Source of the DNA: CAUTYU01 sp963545205
Lineage (GTDB): Bacteria; Desulfobacterota; Desulfovibrionia; Desulfovibrionales; Desulfomicrobiaceae
Length of the DNA: 64,000 nucleotides
Reading direction: 5' to 3'
Assembly: GCA_963545205.1 (NCBI GenBank)
Contig: CAUUHW010000001.1
Location: 1-64,000, forward strand
In this document: positions 8,471 through 16,685 of the stretch, in pieces
Position numbering within the stretch: position 1 is the stretch's first letter
Layout: each line of letters begins with the position of its first letter
Notes under the pieces: model-generated
Databases searched by the model: none
The model's input: only the letters and a program-made list of their open reading frames with translations
What the model was told of the DNA's origin: nothing
Program-made: the position numbers and the translations under genes

Positions 8471-9370
8471 TCATTCTGTTTCCATGTTGGCTATCAGCAG
8501 CTCTGTTAGCTGTCCTCTCTTGTCCGGATTCACATTGATACTTCTTTTGGCCATAACCCTATTGATTTTGTAGTCTGAATATAAGTTGTCAAAAAAAATA
8601 TCGTTGTCGTTTTTACCTGTTACATCCGAGTTGCTTAAAATCCATTTATACCCTTTTGAGTTTAATTCGTCACAGAAATATTTTAACCTTTTTTGTTCAT
8701 CATCGTTAAATTCGTCCTGTGAGTAAGAATTGAAACTGGAAGTTGCTGATAATGGTTTATATGGCGGATCAAAATAAAATACAGTATCGCTATCCGCATA
8801 ATCTATTGTTTGTTCAAAATCTCCGGATAAAATTGTTACTCTTTTCAGAAAATCAGAAACAGCCAGGAGATTATCTTTATCACATATCATCGGCTTCTTA
8901 TAGCTGCCAATGGGCACGTTAAATTGGTTTTTTCTGTTAACCCTATACAGGCCATTAAAGCAGGTCCTGTTTAGAAAGATGAACAGGGCGGTCTGGATGA
9001 CTTTGTCGGAATTTCTTTCATTGAAGTTCTTTCTTTTTTCATAATAGTAGTCTTTCTTTTTATATTCATTGTTTGATAAATAATGGTATTCATATTCGTA
9101 TCTTTCAAGTATCGCTATCAGTTCACTGGTATTGTTTTTTATTGTTCTGTATGAATCGATTAAGTCTTCATTGATGTCGTTAATAATAACTGATTTTAAG
9201 TTTGGGAAGTTGCTCAGTACCCAGAATAACACAGCGCCACTTCCTATAAATGGTTCGATATAGGTAAATTTATAATTTTTATGATATGGAAATATTTTTT
9301 CGATGTCATTTAATAATTGAGTCTTGCCTCCCGCCCATTTAAGAAACGGTTTGACTGTTTGGGCATTCAT
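8471..9370 (-). CDS. Dam-type (D12 class) DNA adenine N6-methyltransferase
   Basis: A 299-residue S-adenosylmethionine-dependent methylase that methylates adenine in a short DNA site. The N-terminal PFLKWAGGKTQLL is the D12-class SAM loop, EPFIGSGAVLFW is motif I, and FDPPYKPL is the catalytic DPPY motif. There is no neighbouring restriction endonuclease, so it may be an orphan or a relic of a restriction-modification unit. The gene is clearly richer in A+T and in Asn/Lys/Tyr codons than the ilv genes on both sides, which suggests transfer into the operon. Its ATG overlaps the stop of a 47-codon frame upstream (ATGA). Target sequence unknown; GATC is possible for the family. Confidence 0.88.
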   Translation of the reverse strand: MNAQTVKPFLKWAGGKTQLLNDIEKIFPYHKNYKFTYIEPFIGSGAVLFWVLSNFPNLKSVIINDINEDLIDSYRTIKNNTSELIAILERYEYEYHYLSNNEYKKKDYYYEKRKNFNERNSDKVIQTALFIFLNRTCFNGLYRVNRKNQFNVPIGSYKKPMICDKDNLLAVSDFLKRVTILSGDFEQTIDYADSDTVFYFDPPYKPLSATSSFNSYSQDEFNDDEQKRLKYFCDELNSKGYKWILSNSDVTGKNDNDIFFDNLYSDYKINRVMAKRSINVNPDKRGQLTELLIANMETE

Positions 9371-9510
9371 TGGCCTGCCTCATACGACTTTTTTATTTCT
9401 GTACAGCAACCTTCTGTATGTGAGGCATTCTGTCGTCCTTTTCCGCCCTGGTCGTCAGGAAGTAATTTGAAATCAGGACGGTATTTATGTTTTTTTTCAT
9501 AACTTGTCAT
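9367..9510 (-). CDS. Possible 47-residue peptide coupled to the adenine methylase
   Basis: A short frame starting MTSYEKKHKYRPDFKLLP and ending SYEAGQ stops at the ATGA that begins the methylase gene, a typical translational-coupling arrangement. It is hydrophilic with a Cys-Cys pair. No clear Shine-Dalgarno is visible and I recognise no family. It could be a leader peptide, a small controller or the tail of a lost upstream gene. Confidence 0.4.
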   Translation of the reverse strand: MTSYEKKHKYRPDFKLLPDDQGGKGRQNASHTEGCCTEIKKSYEAGQ

Positions 9511-9615
9511 TTTTGTTTCTGTTGCGTTGTCATTAAAATTTTATGTGTGCTGGAAGTGTCTTTTCAAGAGGCGGTGGAAATCCGGTTTTTTGTCTGTGAG
9601 GAGACTGACAGCCTT

Positions 9616-10104
9616 TTATTCCCGTAGCTGCATGCTCCGACGCATGGCCAGTGTGCCTGTACGGCTGAATTCCCTGATACCGAAACGCTGCAGCAGGTTG
9701 AGAATGGCCTGGATTTTTCCCTGATCGCCGGTGGCTTCAATAATAAATTCTGTCTGGCTGACATCAACAACCTTGCACCGAAAGATATCGACTATCCGCA
9801 GAATTTCGGCCCGGTGCTGCTCCTCTGCCGTGATTTTGATCAGAACTGTTTCCCGTTCCACTACATCAACTTCAGCCAAATCCACAACCTTAATGACCGT
9901 AATCAGTTTTCGCAACTGTTTGATAATCTGTTCAATAAGATGCTGATTGGTTCTGGTTGTGATTGTTATCAGGGAGACACCTTCTTCAAGAGTCGGGCCG
10001 ACATTGAGCGATTCAATATTAAACCCGCGGCCACTGAAAAGACCGACAACTCTGGAAAGGACACCGGGTTCGTTTTCAACTTGTACAGACAAAATATGTC
10101 GCAT
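9616..10104 (-). CDS. ilvN: Acetolactate synthase, small regulatory subunit
   Basis: The 162-residue regulatory subunit binds the IlvB catalytic subunit and confers valine feedback inhibition. Its N-terminal ACT domain is plain: HILSVQVENEPGVLSRVVGLFSGRGFNIESL, followed by TITTRTNQHLIEQIIKQLRKLI; the second ACT-like half ends near FGIREFSRTG. It starts 8 nt after the ilvB stop, as in most bacteria. Full length for the family. Confidence 0.95.
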   Translation of the reverse strand: MRHILSVQVENEPGVLSRVVGLFSGRGFNIESLNVGPTLEEGVSLITITTRTNQHLIEQIIKQLRKLITVIKVVDLAEVDVVERETVLIKITAEEQHRAEILRIVDIFRCKVVDVSQTEFIIEATGDQGKIQAILNLLQRFGIREFSRTGTLAMRRSMQLRE

Positions 10105-10112
10105 GGCCTCTC

Positions 10113-11804
10113 CTAAACAAGCAGCATTTCCGTGAGTGAAGCGCCGGCCGGCACCATGGGATAAACATTTTCTTCCGGGTCAATCCACACGTCCACTATT
10201 GTGGGAGCGCTGGAGGCAAAAGCGGCTTTCAGGGCGGGTTCAAGTTCTTTGTGTTGTTTGACCTGAAAACCTTCGGCTCCATATGCTTTGGCCAGGAGCA
10301 TAAAGTCTGGATTGGTGTGCAGGCAGGTTGAGCTGTAGTTGCGGTTGTAAAAAAGTTCCTGCCACTGTCTGACCATGCCGAGATAGCCGTTATTCAATAT
10401 AACAACATTGATCGGGAGCCCGTAGCTGACGGCTGTTGCCATTTCCTGAATATTCATCTGGATTGAGCCGTCTCCGGCAATATCCACAACCAGCTTGTCA
10501 GGATAGGCAATCTGGGCGCCAATGGCAGCGGGAAGACCATAGCCCATTGTGCCAAGTCCGCCGGAAGAGAGAAGAGAGCGTGGTGTATGGTATTTGAAAA
10601 ACTGGACGGCCCACATCTGGTTTTGGCCGACTTCTGTGGAAATAATAGCCTCTCCCTTGCTGAGTTCGTATATCTTTTCAACAACATACTGTGGCTTGAT
10701 CTTGTCTTTTGACGGTTCGTAACTGATAGGGCGTTGTTCCCGCCAGCGGCTGAGTTTTTCTATCCAGGCGCGGTGCTTGTCCTGCCAGTCTGTTTGCTCT
10801 TTGCTTTGTACCAGCTCCCGCAGGGACGCGAGTGCCATGCGGCAGTCCGCGACAATGGGAACGTCGACAGAGACATTTTTGCGGATAGAAGTCGGATCAA
10901 TGTCGATATGGACGATTTTGGCGTTTGGCGCAAAAGTATCCAGCTTGCCGGTCACCCTGTCATCAAAGCGGGCTCCGATAGACAGAATCAGGTCGGCGTT
11001 ATGCACGGCCATGTTTGCGGCGTAGCAGCCGTGCATGCCAAGCATGCCAAACCACAGCGGGCTGTTGCCGGGAAAGGCGCCAAGCCCCATGAGAGAGGAG
11101 GTAACCGGAATATGTAATGAATTGGCCAGCCAGCTGATTTCTTCAGAAGCATTACTGGAAACAGCTCCGCCGCCAATAAAAAACAAAGGCGATTCGGCTT
11201 GTTTCAGGAAATCAAAAATTTTGGGGATCTGCCTCTGGTGCGGCGTATAATGGGGATTATAACTGCGAATATGCACCTTTTCAGGATAGTCCAGTTCGGC
11301 CGTGGCCTGCATGACATCTTTGGGCAGGTCAATCAGCACTGGCCCGGGCCGCCCCGTGCTGGCGATATAAAAGGCTTTTTTGACAGTAAGCGCCAGCTCT
11401 TTAATGTCTTTGACCAGGTAATTGTGTTTGGTGCAGGGCCTGGTAATGCCGACAATATCTGCTTCCTGGAAGGCATCATTGCCAATCAGCGAAGTCGGGA
11501 CCTGGCCGGTAAAGACAACAAGCGGAATAGAATCCGCGTAGGCTGTGGCCAGGCCCGTAACCGTATTTGTCGCTCCGGGCCCGGAAGTTACAAGACAGAC
11601 ACCAACCCGACCAGAAGCCCTTGCGTATCCGTCCGCAGCATGAACAGCTCCCTGTTCGTGGCGGACAAGAATATGCTGGAAAGGAAAGTCCGGCAGTTCA
11701 TGGTAGATGTCAATAACCGCTCCTCCTGGAAAACCGAAGATCGTGTCTACGCCTTCCTGACGCAGGCATTCCAGCAGGATCCGGGCTCCGGTAAGTTGCA
11801 TCAT
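10113..11804 (-). CDS. ilvB: Acetolactate synthase, large catalytic subunit
   Basis: A 563-residue thiamine-diphosphate enzyme that condenses two pyruvates, or pyruvate and 2-oxobutyrate, in branched-chain amino-acid synthesis. It shows the N-terminal FGFPGGAVIDIYHEL, RHEQGAVHAADGYARASG with the catalytic Glu, the central FAD-binding domain, and the ThDP-binding GDGSIQMN...NNGYLGMVRQWQ region. The start at 11804 overlaps the stop of the small gene upstream (ATGA), so it is cotranslated with it. Followed by ilvN. Confidence 0.97.
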   Translation of the reverse strand: MMQLTGARILLECLRQEGVDTIFGFPGGAVIDIYHELPDFPFQHILVRHEQGAVHAADGYARASGRVGVCLVTSGPGATNTVTGLATAYADSIPLVVFTGQVPTSLIGNDAFQEADIVGITRPCTKHNYLVKDIKELALTVKKAFYIASTGRPGPVLIDLPKDVMQATAELDYPEKVHIRSYNPHYTPHQRQIPKIFDFLKQAESPLFFIGGGAVSSNASEEISWLANSLHIPVTSSLMGLGAFPGNSPLWFGMLGMHGCYAANMAVHNADLILSIGARFDDRVTGKLDTFAPNAKIVHIDIDPTSIRKNVSVDVPIVADCRMALASLRELVQSKEQTDWQDKHRAWIEKLSRWREQRPISYEPSKDKIKPQYVVEKIYELSKGEAIISTEVGQNQMWAVQFFKYHTPRSLLSSGGLGTMGYGLPAAIGAQIAYPDKLVVDIAGDGSIQMNIQEMATAVSYGLPINVVILNNGYLGMVRQWQELFYNRNYSSTCLHTNPDFMLLAKAYGAEGFQVKQHKELEPALKAAFASSAPTIVDVWIDPEENVYPMVPAGASLTEMLLV

Positions 11805-12028
11805 TTTTCCTTTTTGTATCTTTCAAGCAGTTGGTGGAGACGTGTTTTACCAGCCAGTTTCATCTTTTTTATATCCTTTATTTTCATTTCATCTTCCGGT
11901 GTTGGAAACGGTATTTCGGAAAGCTCCTTTAGTTGTTTTTCGTATTCAAGATGCGTTACCCACAGGCTGTCCAGTTCCTGATCTTCCTTTCTGTATCTTT
12001 CAATCAGGTCAAGTTCTGCTTTTTCCAT
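11801..12028 (-). CDS. Small coiled-coil protein, YdcH/DUF465-like
   Basis: A 75-residue charged helical protein (MEKAELDLIERYRKEDQELDSLW...KIKDIKKMKLAGKTRLHQLLERY). The pattern of a helix, a short Pro-containing turn and a second Lys-rich helix resembles the DUF465/YdcH family, whose function is unknown. A GGAGGGAACG stretch lies just upstream of the ATG. Its last 4 nt overlap ilvB, so it is the first gene of the ilv transcription unit or joined to it. Confidence 0.7.
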   Translation of the reverse strand: MEKAELDLIERYRKEDQELDSLWVTHLEYEKQLKELSEIPFPTPEDEMKIKDIKKMKLAGKTRLHQLLERYKKEK

Positions 12029-12102
12029 AACGTTCCCTCCATGTTTTTCTGTTTTTTAGCAAGTAAAAACTATCTGCTAAAATTACAGGTTGGTTTCGTA
12101 AA

Positions 12103-12399
12103 CTATCTTATTGCCAGTTGAACTAATGTTTTTATAAAAAAATCTTTTATAAATGTTATTATCAAGAGCGCAAAAAGCGGTGAAAGATCAAGGCCGCTTA
12201 TATAGCTGAAAGGAATCCATTTCCTGATACGGAAAAAAATAGGTTCTGTCAGACCATGAATAATTCGTACAATCGAATTATACGGATCCGGCTGCACCCA
12301 TGAGATGATACATGCAATGATAATAACCCAGAAATAAAGGGTTAAAATGGCATCAAATATCTTTGCGGTGGCCGTGATGAAATTGTTAAAAACAAACAT
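12103..12399 (-). CDS. YggT-family inner-membrane protein
   Basis: A 98-residue protein with two membrane-spanning stretches (ITATAKIFDAILTLYFWVII near the start and LDLSPLFALLIITFIKDFF near the end) joined by the family motif IISWVQPDPYNSIVRIIHGLTEPIF. YggT proteins are found next to cell-division, proline-synthesis or dynamin-like genes and have been linked to membrane and osmotic homeostasis; the molecular role is not settled. The gene lies 12 nt downstream of the HAD phosphatase on the same strand. Confidence 0.9.
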   Translation of the reverse strand: MFVFNNFITATAKIFDAILTLYFWVIIIACIISWVQPDPYNSIVRIIHGLTEPIFFRIRKWIPFSYISGLDLSPLFALLIITFIKDFFIKTLVQLAIR

Positions 12400-12411
12400 G
12401 CAGTCTCCTGT

Positions 12412-13071
12412 TTAGGCTGATGGCTGGTCGGTCGCCAGCATGGTCTGAAGTGAATAAAAATTTTGAAAATGGATATCCGCATGCAGCTGCGAATTTTTGA
12501 ATGACGCAAAAAAAGTATCTGCTCTGCGCGCGGCTTCCATATCCAGTGAAGAATCACCGATGAACATGACTTCACGGGGCGATAACTGCCAGTTGGCGAG
12601 GATGTTATACAGCCCTTCCGGATGCGGTTTGGCAAAAGTCACTTTTGCCGAAGTCATGACCGGAAAAAAATATGGCGTTAATCCAAAATGTTCAAGTATT
12701 TGTTCCATTGTTCCGTAACGGTTTGTATTTACAGCACAGCGTACGCCTTTTTTGCGCAGGAACTGAAGCAACGAGTCCAGTCCTTCTTCTTTTTTCATGC
12801 ATGGAATCAGAGCTTCATAAGGGAATTCAGTGCATATTTTTTTTAATTCTTCCCAGCGCTCCGGCGCCACAAGACGACGGAAAAAATCTTCGGCTGTCAG
12901 GGCAAAGGCAAGTTCTTCCTGCTGCGCGGTGAGTGCTTTCAGCCCCAAAAGTTTCAGCACCTTGTTATAATACTGCGCGTTTAAGTGCCTCGTGTCAAAC
13001 ATGACGCCATCACAGTCAAAAATGAACCCTTTCAGGGAGTGAAGAAAGCGGGTGCTGGATTGTGTGAGCAA
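12412..13071 (-). CDS. HAD-family phosphatase, phosphoglycolate phosphatase-like
   Basis: A 219-residue haloacid dehalogenase-superfamily hydrolase. The nucleophile motif is FDCDGVMFDT (first Asp nucleophile, second Asp acid/base), motif II is VNTNRYG, and the C-terminal acidic motif is VMFIGDSSLDMEAA. A helical cap of about 60 residues follows motif I, as in the Gph/beta-phosphoglucomutase group. Substrate unknown; phosphoglycolate is the usual guess. In the same direction as the acyl-CoA synthetase upstream and yggT downstream. Confidence 0.85.
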   Translation of the reverse strand: MLTQSSTRFLHSLKGFIFDCDGVMFDTRHLNAQYYNKVLKLLGLKALTAQQEELAFALTAEDFFRRLVAPERWEELKKICTEFPYEALIPCMKKEEGLDSLLQFLRKKGVRCAVNTNRYGTMEQILEHFGLTPYFFPVMTSAKVTFAKPHPEGLYNILANWQLSPREVMFIGDSSLDMEAARRADTFFASFKNSQLHADIHFQNFYSLQTMLATDQPSA

Positions 13072-13100
13072 ATATTTTTCCTTGTCTGGTTGTGTCCGGC

Positions 13101-14792
13101 TTATCTGACAGCCTGGGGAAAAAGTTTGGTGGCCATTTTCCTCAGCTCAAATTTTTGCACCTTTCCGCTGGCTGTTACAGGAAAGGATTTAACAAAGCTG
13201 ACATATCTTGGCGCCTTGTAACGGGCTATTTTCCCTCGACAAAAATCACGTATGTCTTCCGGCGTGTAGTCAAACCCTTCCTTTAAAATGATAAAAGCCG
13301 CGACTTCCTCTCCAAATTTCCGGCTCTCTACTCCGACAACCTGTACATCCACAATGCCTTCCATGTGATAGAGAAATTCTTCAATTTCACGAGGATAAAT
13401 GTTTTCTCCGCCCCGGATAATCATGTCTTTCAGACGACCGGTAATACACAGATAGCCGTCCTCGTCCATTTTTCCCATATCTCCCGTATGCAGCCAGCCT
13501 TCTTTGTCTATGGCCTTGGCTGTGGCTTCAGGCATTTTATAATACCCTTTCATGACATTGTAGCCCCGGCAACAGATTTCCCCTGGGATGCCCGTTGGAA
13601 CATCTTGTCCTGTTTCAGGGTCTACGATTTTGAGTTCTATTTCAGGCATAGGCCGGCCAACGGTTTCCACCATTTTGGTCAGTTCGTCTCCAATGCGGGT
13701 TTGGGTAATAACAGGAGAGCCCTCAGTCAGACCGTAGCAGATTGTGATGTCTCTCATATTCATTTGGTCGATGACCAGACGCATGACCCGAACAGGGCAG
13801 GTCGCTCCAGCCATAATACCGGTACGCAGAGAAGAAAAGTTGAATTTTGAAAACAACCGGTGTTCCAGAACAGCAATAAACATAGTTGGAACGCCATACA
13901 GGGCCGTGCATTTTTCTTCTTCCACAGCGGTCATAACCTGCACAGGCGCAAAGCCTTCCAGAATAATGAGCGTTGCTCCATGCGTTACAGCCGCCAGTAC
14001 GCCAAGTACGCAGCCGAAACAATGAAAGAGCGGGACTGGCAGGCAAACCCTGTCCTTTTCCGTAAAATGTTGGTGTCTTCCTATCCAGCGTCCGTTGTTG
14101 CCAATATTATAGTGAGTAAGTTGTACTCCCTTTGGAAATCCGGTTGTGCCTGAGGTGTACTGCATATTGACAACATCAAAAGGAGAGATGCTCTGCTTGC
14201 GGGTTTCGTAATCTTCCTGACTGACCATTTTTCCCAGCGCCATAACTTCAGGAATAGAATACATGCCCCGGTGTTTTTCATGCCCAAGAAAAAAGACATT
14301 GCGCAGGGCGGGAAAACGCTTGCTTTTCATTTCTCCTCGGGTATGGGTTTTGAGTTCGGGAACAAGTTCGTACAGAATCTGAATGTAATCAGAGTCTCTG
14401 AAGCTATCAATAATGGCGATATGTTCAGCCTCAGACTGCTCCAGCACGTAGGCCAGTTCATTTTGTTTATACAGGGTGTTTATGGTCAGCATGATCGCAC
14501 CGATTCTGGCTGTGGCAAACTGGAGTGTGACCCAGAACGGCACATTCGTTGCCCAGATTGCGAGTTTGTCGCCTTTTTTTACTCCAAGATACATAAGTCC
14601 CTTGGCGAGCTGATCGACAATATCGCCAAATCCCCTGTAGGTTAACCTGAAGTCTCTGTCGATGTAGACAACGGCCTCGTTGTCCGGATATTTTTCAATC
14701 GTGTCGTCAAGTATCGCGCCGAGGGTTTTTTCCTGAAGCGCTGGCCGGTTTGTGTCATTTTGGGAGTGAGATGTCATATCCTGCCTGAACAT
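13101..14792 (-). CDS. AMP-binding acyl-CoA synthetase
   Basis: The 563-residue enzyme belongs to the adenylate-forming acyl-CoA synthetases: it activates a fatty or other carboxylic acid as acyl-AMP and transfers it to CoA. It has the P-loop-like MQYTSGTTGFPKGVQLTH, the CYGLTEGSPV motif, TGDMGKMDEDGYLCITGRLKDMIIRGGENIYPREIEEFL hinge region, and the C-terminal catalytic Lys in VTASGKVQKFELR. The substrate cannot be read from sequence; medium- or long-chain fatty acid is likely. Its ATG overlaps the stop of the cupin regulator (TAATG), a pairing that makes regulation of the synthetase by that protein plausible. Confidence 0.92.
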   Translation of the reverse strand: MFRQDMTSHSQNDTNRPALQEKTLGAILDDTIEKYPDNEAVVYIDRDFRLTYRGFGDIVDQLAKGLMYLGVKKGDKLAIWATNVPFWVTLQFATARIGAIMLTINTLYKQNELAYVLEQSEAEHIAIIDSFRDSDYIQILYELVPELKTHTRGEMKSKRFPALRNVFFLGHEKHRGMYSIPEVMALGKMVSQEDYETRKQSISPFDVVNMQYTSGTTGFPKGVQLTHYNIGNNGRWIGRHQHFTEKDRVCLPVPLFHCFGCVLGVLAAVTHGATLIILEGFAPVQVMTAVEEEKCTALYGVPTMFIAVLEHRLFSKFNFSSLRTGIMAGATCPVRVMRLVIDQMNMRDITICYGLTEGSPVITQTRIGDELTKMVETVGRPMPEIELKIVDPETGQDVPTGIPGEICCRGYNVMKGYYKMPEATAKAIDKEGWLHTGDMGKMDEDGYLCITGRLKDMIIRGGENIYPREIEEFLYHMEGIVDVQVVGVESRKFGEEVAAFIILKEGFDYTPEDIRDFCRGKIARYKAPRYVSFVKSFPVTASGKVQKFELRKMATKLFPQAVR

Positions 14793-15361
14793 TATTCGGG
14801 AATGTACACAACCGCGTAGATTTCCGCAGCAGTCTCAGAGACGCAGCTAACGTGATGCGGTATGATGGAATTATAATACATGCTGTCTCCGGCTTTGAGA
14901 ATATGGGTTTCCTGGCCGTAAATGAGTTCAACCTCGCCGGAAATAACAATAATGAACTCTTCTCCCTCGTGAGAAGTCAGTTTTTTTTCCTCAGCGGATT
15001 CAGGCATGATTTTAATAAAGAAAGGTTCCATATGCCGGTCAACCTTTCCCTTGCCAAGAGGAAAATAGTGCAGATCCGGAGACTTGTCTTTGTCTCTGAG
15101 CATACTCAGTTCTTCCTGGCGTTCATCAAGCCTGACAATAAGAGGGTCTGCGCAGCTGACATCATCAAGAAAGGTTCCCAGCCTGATGTCCATGGCTCTG
15201 GCCACTTTCAAGAGAGGGCCAAGAGAGGGATACACGTCATCTTCTTCCAGGGCCTGCAGAAATTTTTCACTGAGTCCAGTGCGGCAGGAGAGTTCTTCAC
15301 GTGAGATTTCGTTCATCTCCCGAAATTTTTTGATACGCATTCCAAGTTGTTCTCTGGACAT
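14792..15361 (-). CDS. XRE-family regulator with C-terminal cupin sensor domain
   Basis: A 189-residue protein with an N-terminal Cro/C1 helix-turn-helix (GMRIKKFREMNEISREELSCRTGLSEKFLQALEED) and a C-terminal cupin_2 domain (HEGEEFIIVISGEVELIYG...LKAGDSMYYNSIIPHHVSC). Such proteins act as ligand-responsive transcription factors. I chose the ATG at 15361, with a GAAGGAG site 8 nt upstream; the longer frame lacks a credible start. It is the first gene of a leftward unit with the acyl-CoA synthetase and probably senses its substrate or product. Confidence 0.88.
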   Translation of the reverse strand: MSREQLGMRIKKFREMNEISREELSCRTGLSEKFLQALEEDDVYPSLGPLLKVARAMDIRLGTFLDDVSCADPLIVRLDERQEELSMLRDKDKSPDLHYFPLGKGKVDRHMEPFFIKIMPESAEEKKLTSHEGEEFIIVISGEVELIYGQETHILKAGDSMYYNSIIPHHVSCVSETAAEIYAVVYIPE

Positions 15362-15781
15362 GTATTTTTCTCCTTCAATCACGTCTGGCAAAGTTTGTGG
15401 CGGCCGACACCAGAAAAAACATTTAGCAGAACATGGACAAAGTGACAACAGGCAAACCTCCCATAAAAGTTATGGAGCCGGGAAACGAGCTGTTTCTCAT
15501 GGTTTTTCAGGATTTCTTGGCGGAAGAGGGCCGTGTGTGACACGAAAAAGCCCGATGGCATGTTTTTCGGGCCGGCTGAAGATGGCAAGATTATAGTGCT
15601 TGACGAATGCAAATCTATCTTGTACAAAAAAGCACATTCTGCCGCTTCAAGTAAAAGCACGTGTCAGTCCTTGTTTTTTGCAGCTTCTTGCGGAGGAGTA
15701 TTGGGCCGTGAGAATAAAAAAATAGGCGGTGTCAGCGTGGCGGGCCAGGAGGCGGCTCACAACTTATTTAAGGAGTAGAAC
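15362..15781. other. Divergent intergenic region between the cupin regulator and ppa
   Basis: About 420 nt with no gene I trust. It must hold the promoters of the leftward cupin-acyl-CoA synthetase unit and of rightward ppa. A GTG-started 81-codon frame on the plus strand ends 3 nt before ppa but has no family resemblance. A leftward terminator-like hairpin lies near its middle and is listed separately. Confidence 0.5.
15543..15572 (-). terminator. Leftward terminator or attenuator hairpin upstream of the cupin gene
   Basis: On the minus strand, GCCCGA and TCGGGC form a 6-bp stem with an 11-nt loop followed by TTTTTC. No minus-strand gene precedes it, so it would act on the leader of the cupin-regulator transcript or on a small untranslated RNA. 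Confidence 0.5.
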
Positions 15782-16306
15782 ATGGCTGATTTTAACAAAA
15801 TTTTAACTCCCGGTGACTATGAGAAAGGTATTGTAAATGTTGTTGTCGAAATCCCTGAGGGCTCATGCCACAAAATTGAATGGGACAGAAAGCTGGCGGC
15901 CTTTACTCTTGATCGTGTGGAGCCGCAGGCCTTTGCCAAACCGACAAATTATGGCTTTATTCCGCAGACCCTTGATGAAGACGGCGATGAACTGGACGTT
16001 TTGATTTTGACTGATCATCCCTTGACTACCGGTATTTATATGGAAGGCCGGATTATTGGCGTGATGAAGTTTGTTGATGACAATGAGGTCGATGACAAAA
16101 TCCTTGTTGTTCCCGCTGATGACAGAAATAACGGTAATGCGATTCAGACCCTGGCTGATGTTCCTGCCCAGCTGCTCAAGCAGATTGAGTTTCATTTCAA
16201 CCATTACAAAGATTTGAAAAAGCCGGGCTCAACCCAGGTCAAAGCCTGGGAAGGCATTGAAGAGGCAAAAAAAGTTATTAAAGATGCTATTGCCCGCTGG
16301 AAATAA
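15782..16306 (+). CDS. ppa: Inorganic pyrophosphatase, family I
   Basis: Hydrolyses pyrophosphate to two phosphates in the cytoplasm, pulling biosynthetic reactions forward. The 174 residues carry the family I signature: IEWDRKLAAFTLDRVEP, NYGFIPQTLDEDGDELDVLIL with the metal-binding aspartates, and HHYKDLKKPG-like NHYKDLKKPG near the end. A TTTAAGGAG ribosome-binding site lies 8 nt before the ATG. It is monocistronic, with a terminator directly after it. Confidence 0.96.
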   Translation: MADFNKILTPGDYEKGIVNVVVEIPEGSCHKIEWDRKLAAFTLDRVEPQAFAKPTNYGFIPQTLDEDGDELDVLILTDHPLTTGIYMEGRIIGVMKFVDDNEVDDKILVVPADDRNNGNAIQTLADVPAQLLKQIEFHFNHYKDLKKPGSTQVKAWEGIEEAKKVIKDAIARWK

Positions 16307-16330
16307 GCGGGTGGAGTAAAAAGAGAAAAA

Positions 16331-16361
16331 GGCGGCTTCCTGGCGGGGGCTGCCTTTTTTT
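16331..16361 (+). terminator. Terminator after ppa
   Basis: Stem GGCGGC/GCTGCC (one G-T pair) with a G-rich loop and a seven-T tract, 24 nt after the ppa stop. Confidence 0.8.
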
Positions 16362-16685
16362 GTTTATTTTTTCAGTCAGTCCGGGCCATTTTTTATAGCC
16401 GTCTGGGAAACACGCAGGCAGACACCCTGTGTTTTTTGCAATCCCGCTTTTTACTTGAAAAGCAGACAGCGGGATAAAATTTATGCGCCCAGGCATGGCA
16501 GGCAAGCCCGGAAAAGATATTTTTTCAGGGAGTTTGTTTTCGTTCTCTTGTCCTGTGCGGAAGCGGATTGGGCAAAGTGTTTAAGAGTTGCCTTTGGGTA
16601 TGAAATCATTTATACGCAATTTTCGTTGAGGAGCGTCTTTTGTGACAGTCCTTTTTGAAAGGCACACTTATTTGAGAGAGAATTT
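16362..16685. other. Non-coding region before the chemotaxis operon
   Basis: About 320 nt without a supported gene. It presumably carries the promoter for the cheB-to-cheA operon; I could not pick out a convincing sigma-28, sigma-54 or sigma-70 promoter. Confidence 0.45.

Noticed and set aside
15533..15778. 81-codon GTG-started frame ending 3 nt before ppa
   Set aside because: No family resemblance, low-complexity Ser/Lys composition, no Shine-Dalgarno, and it runs across a terminator hairpin.
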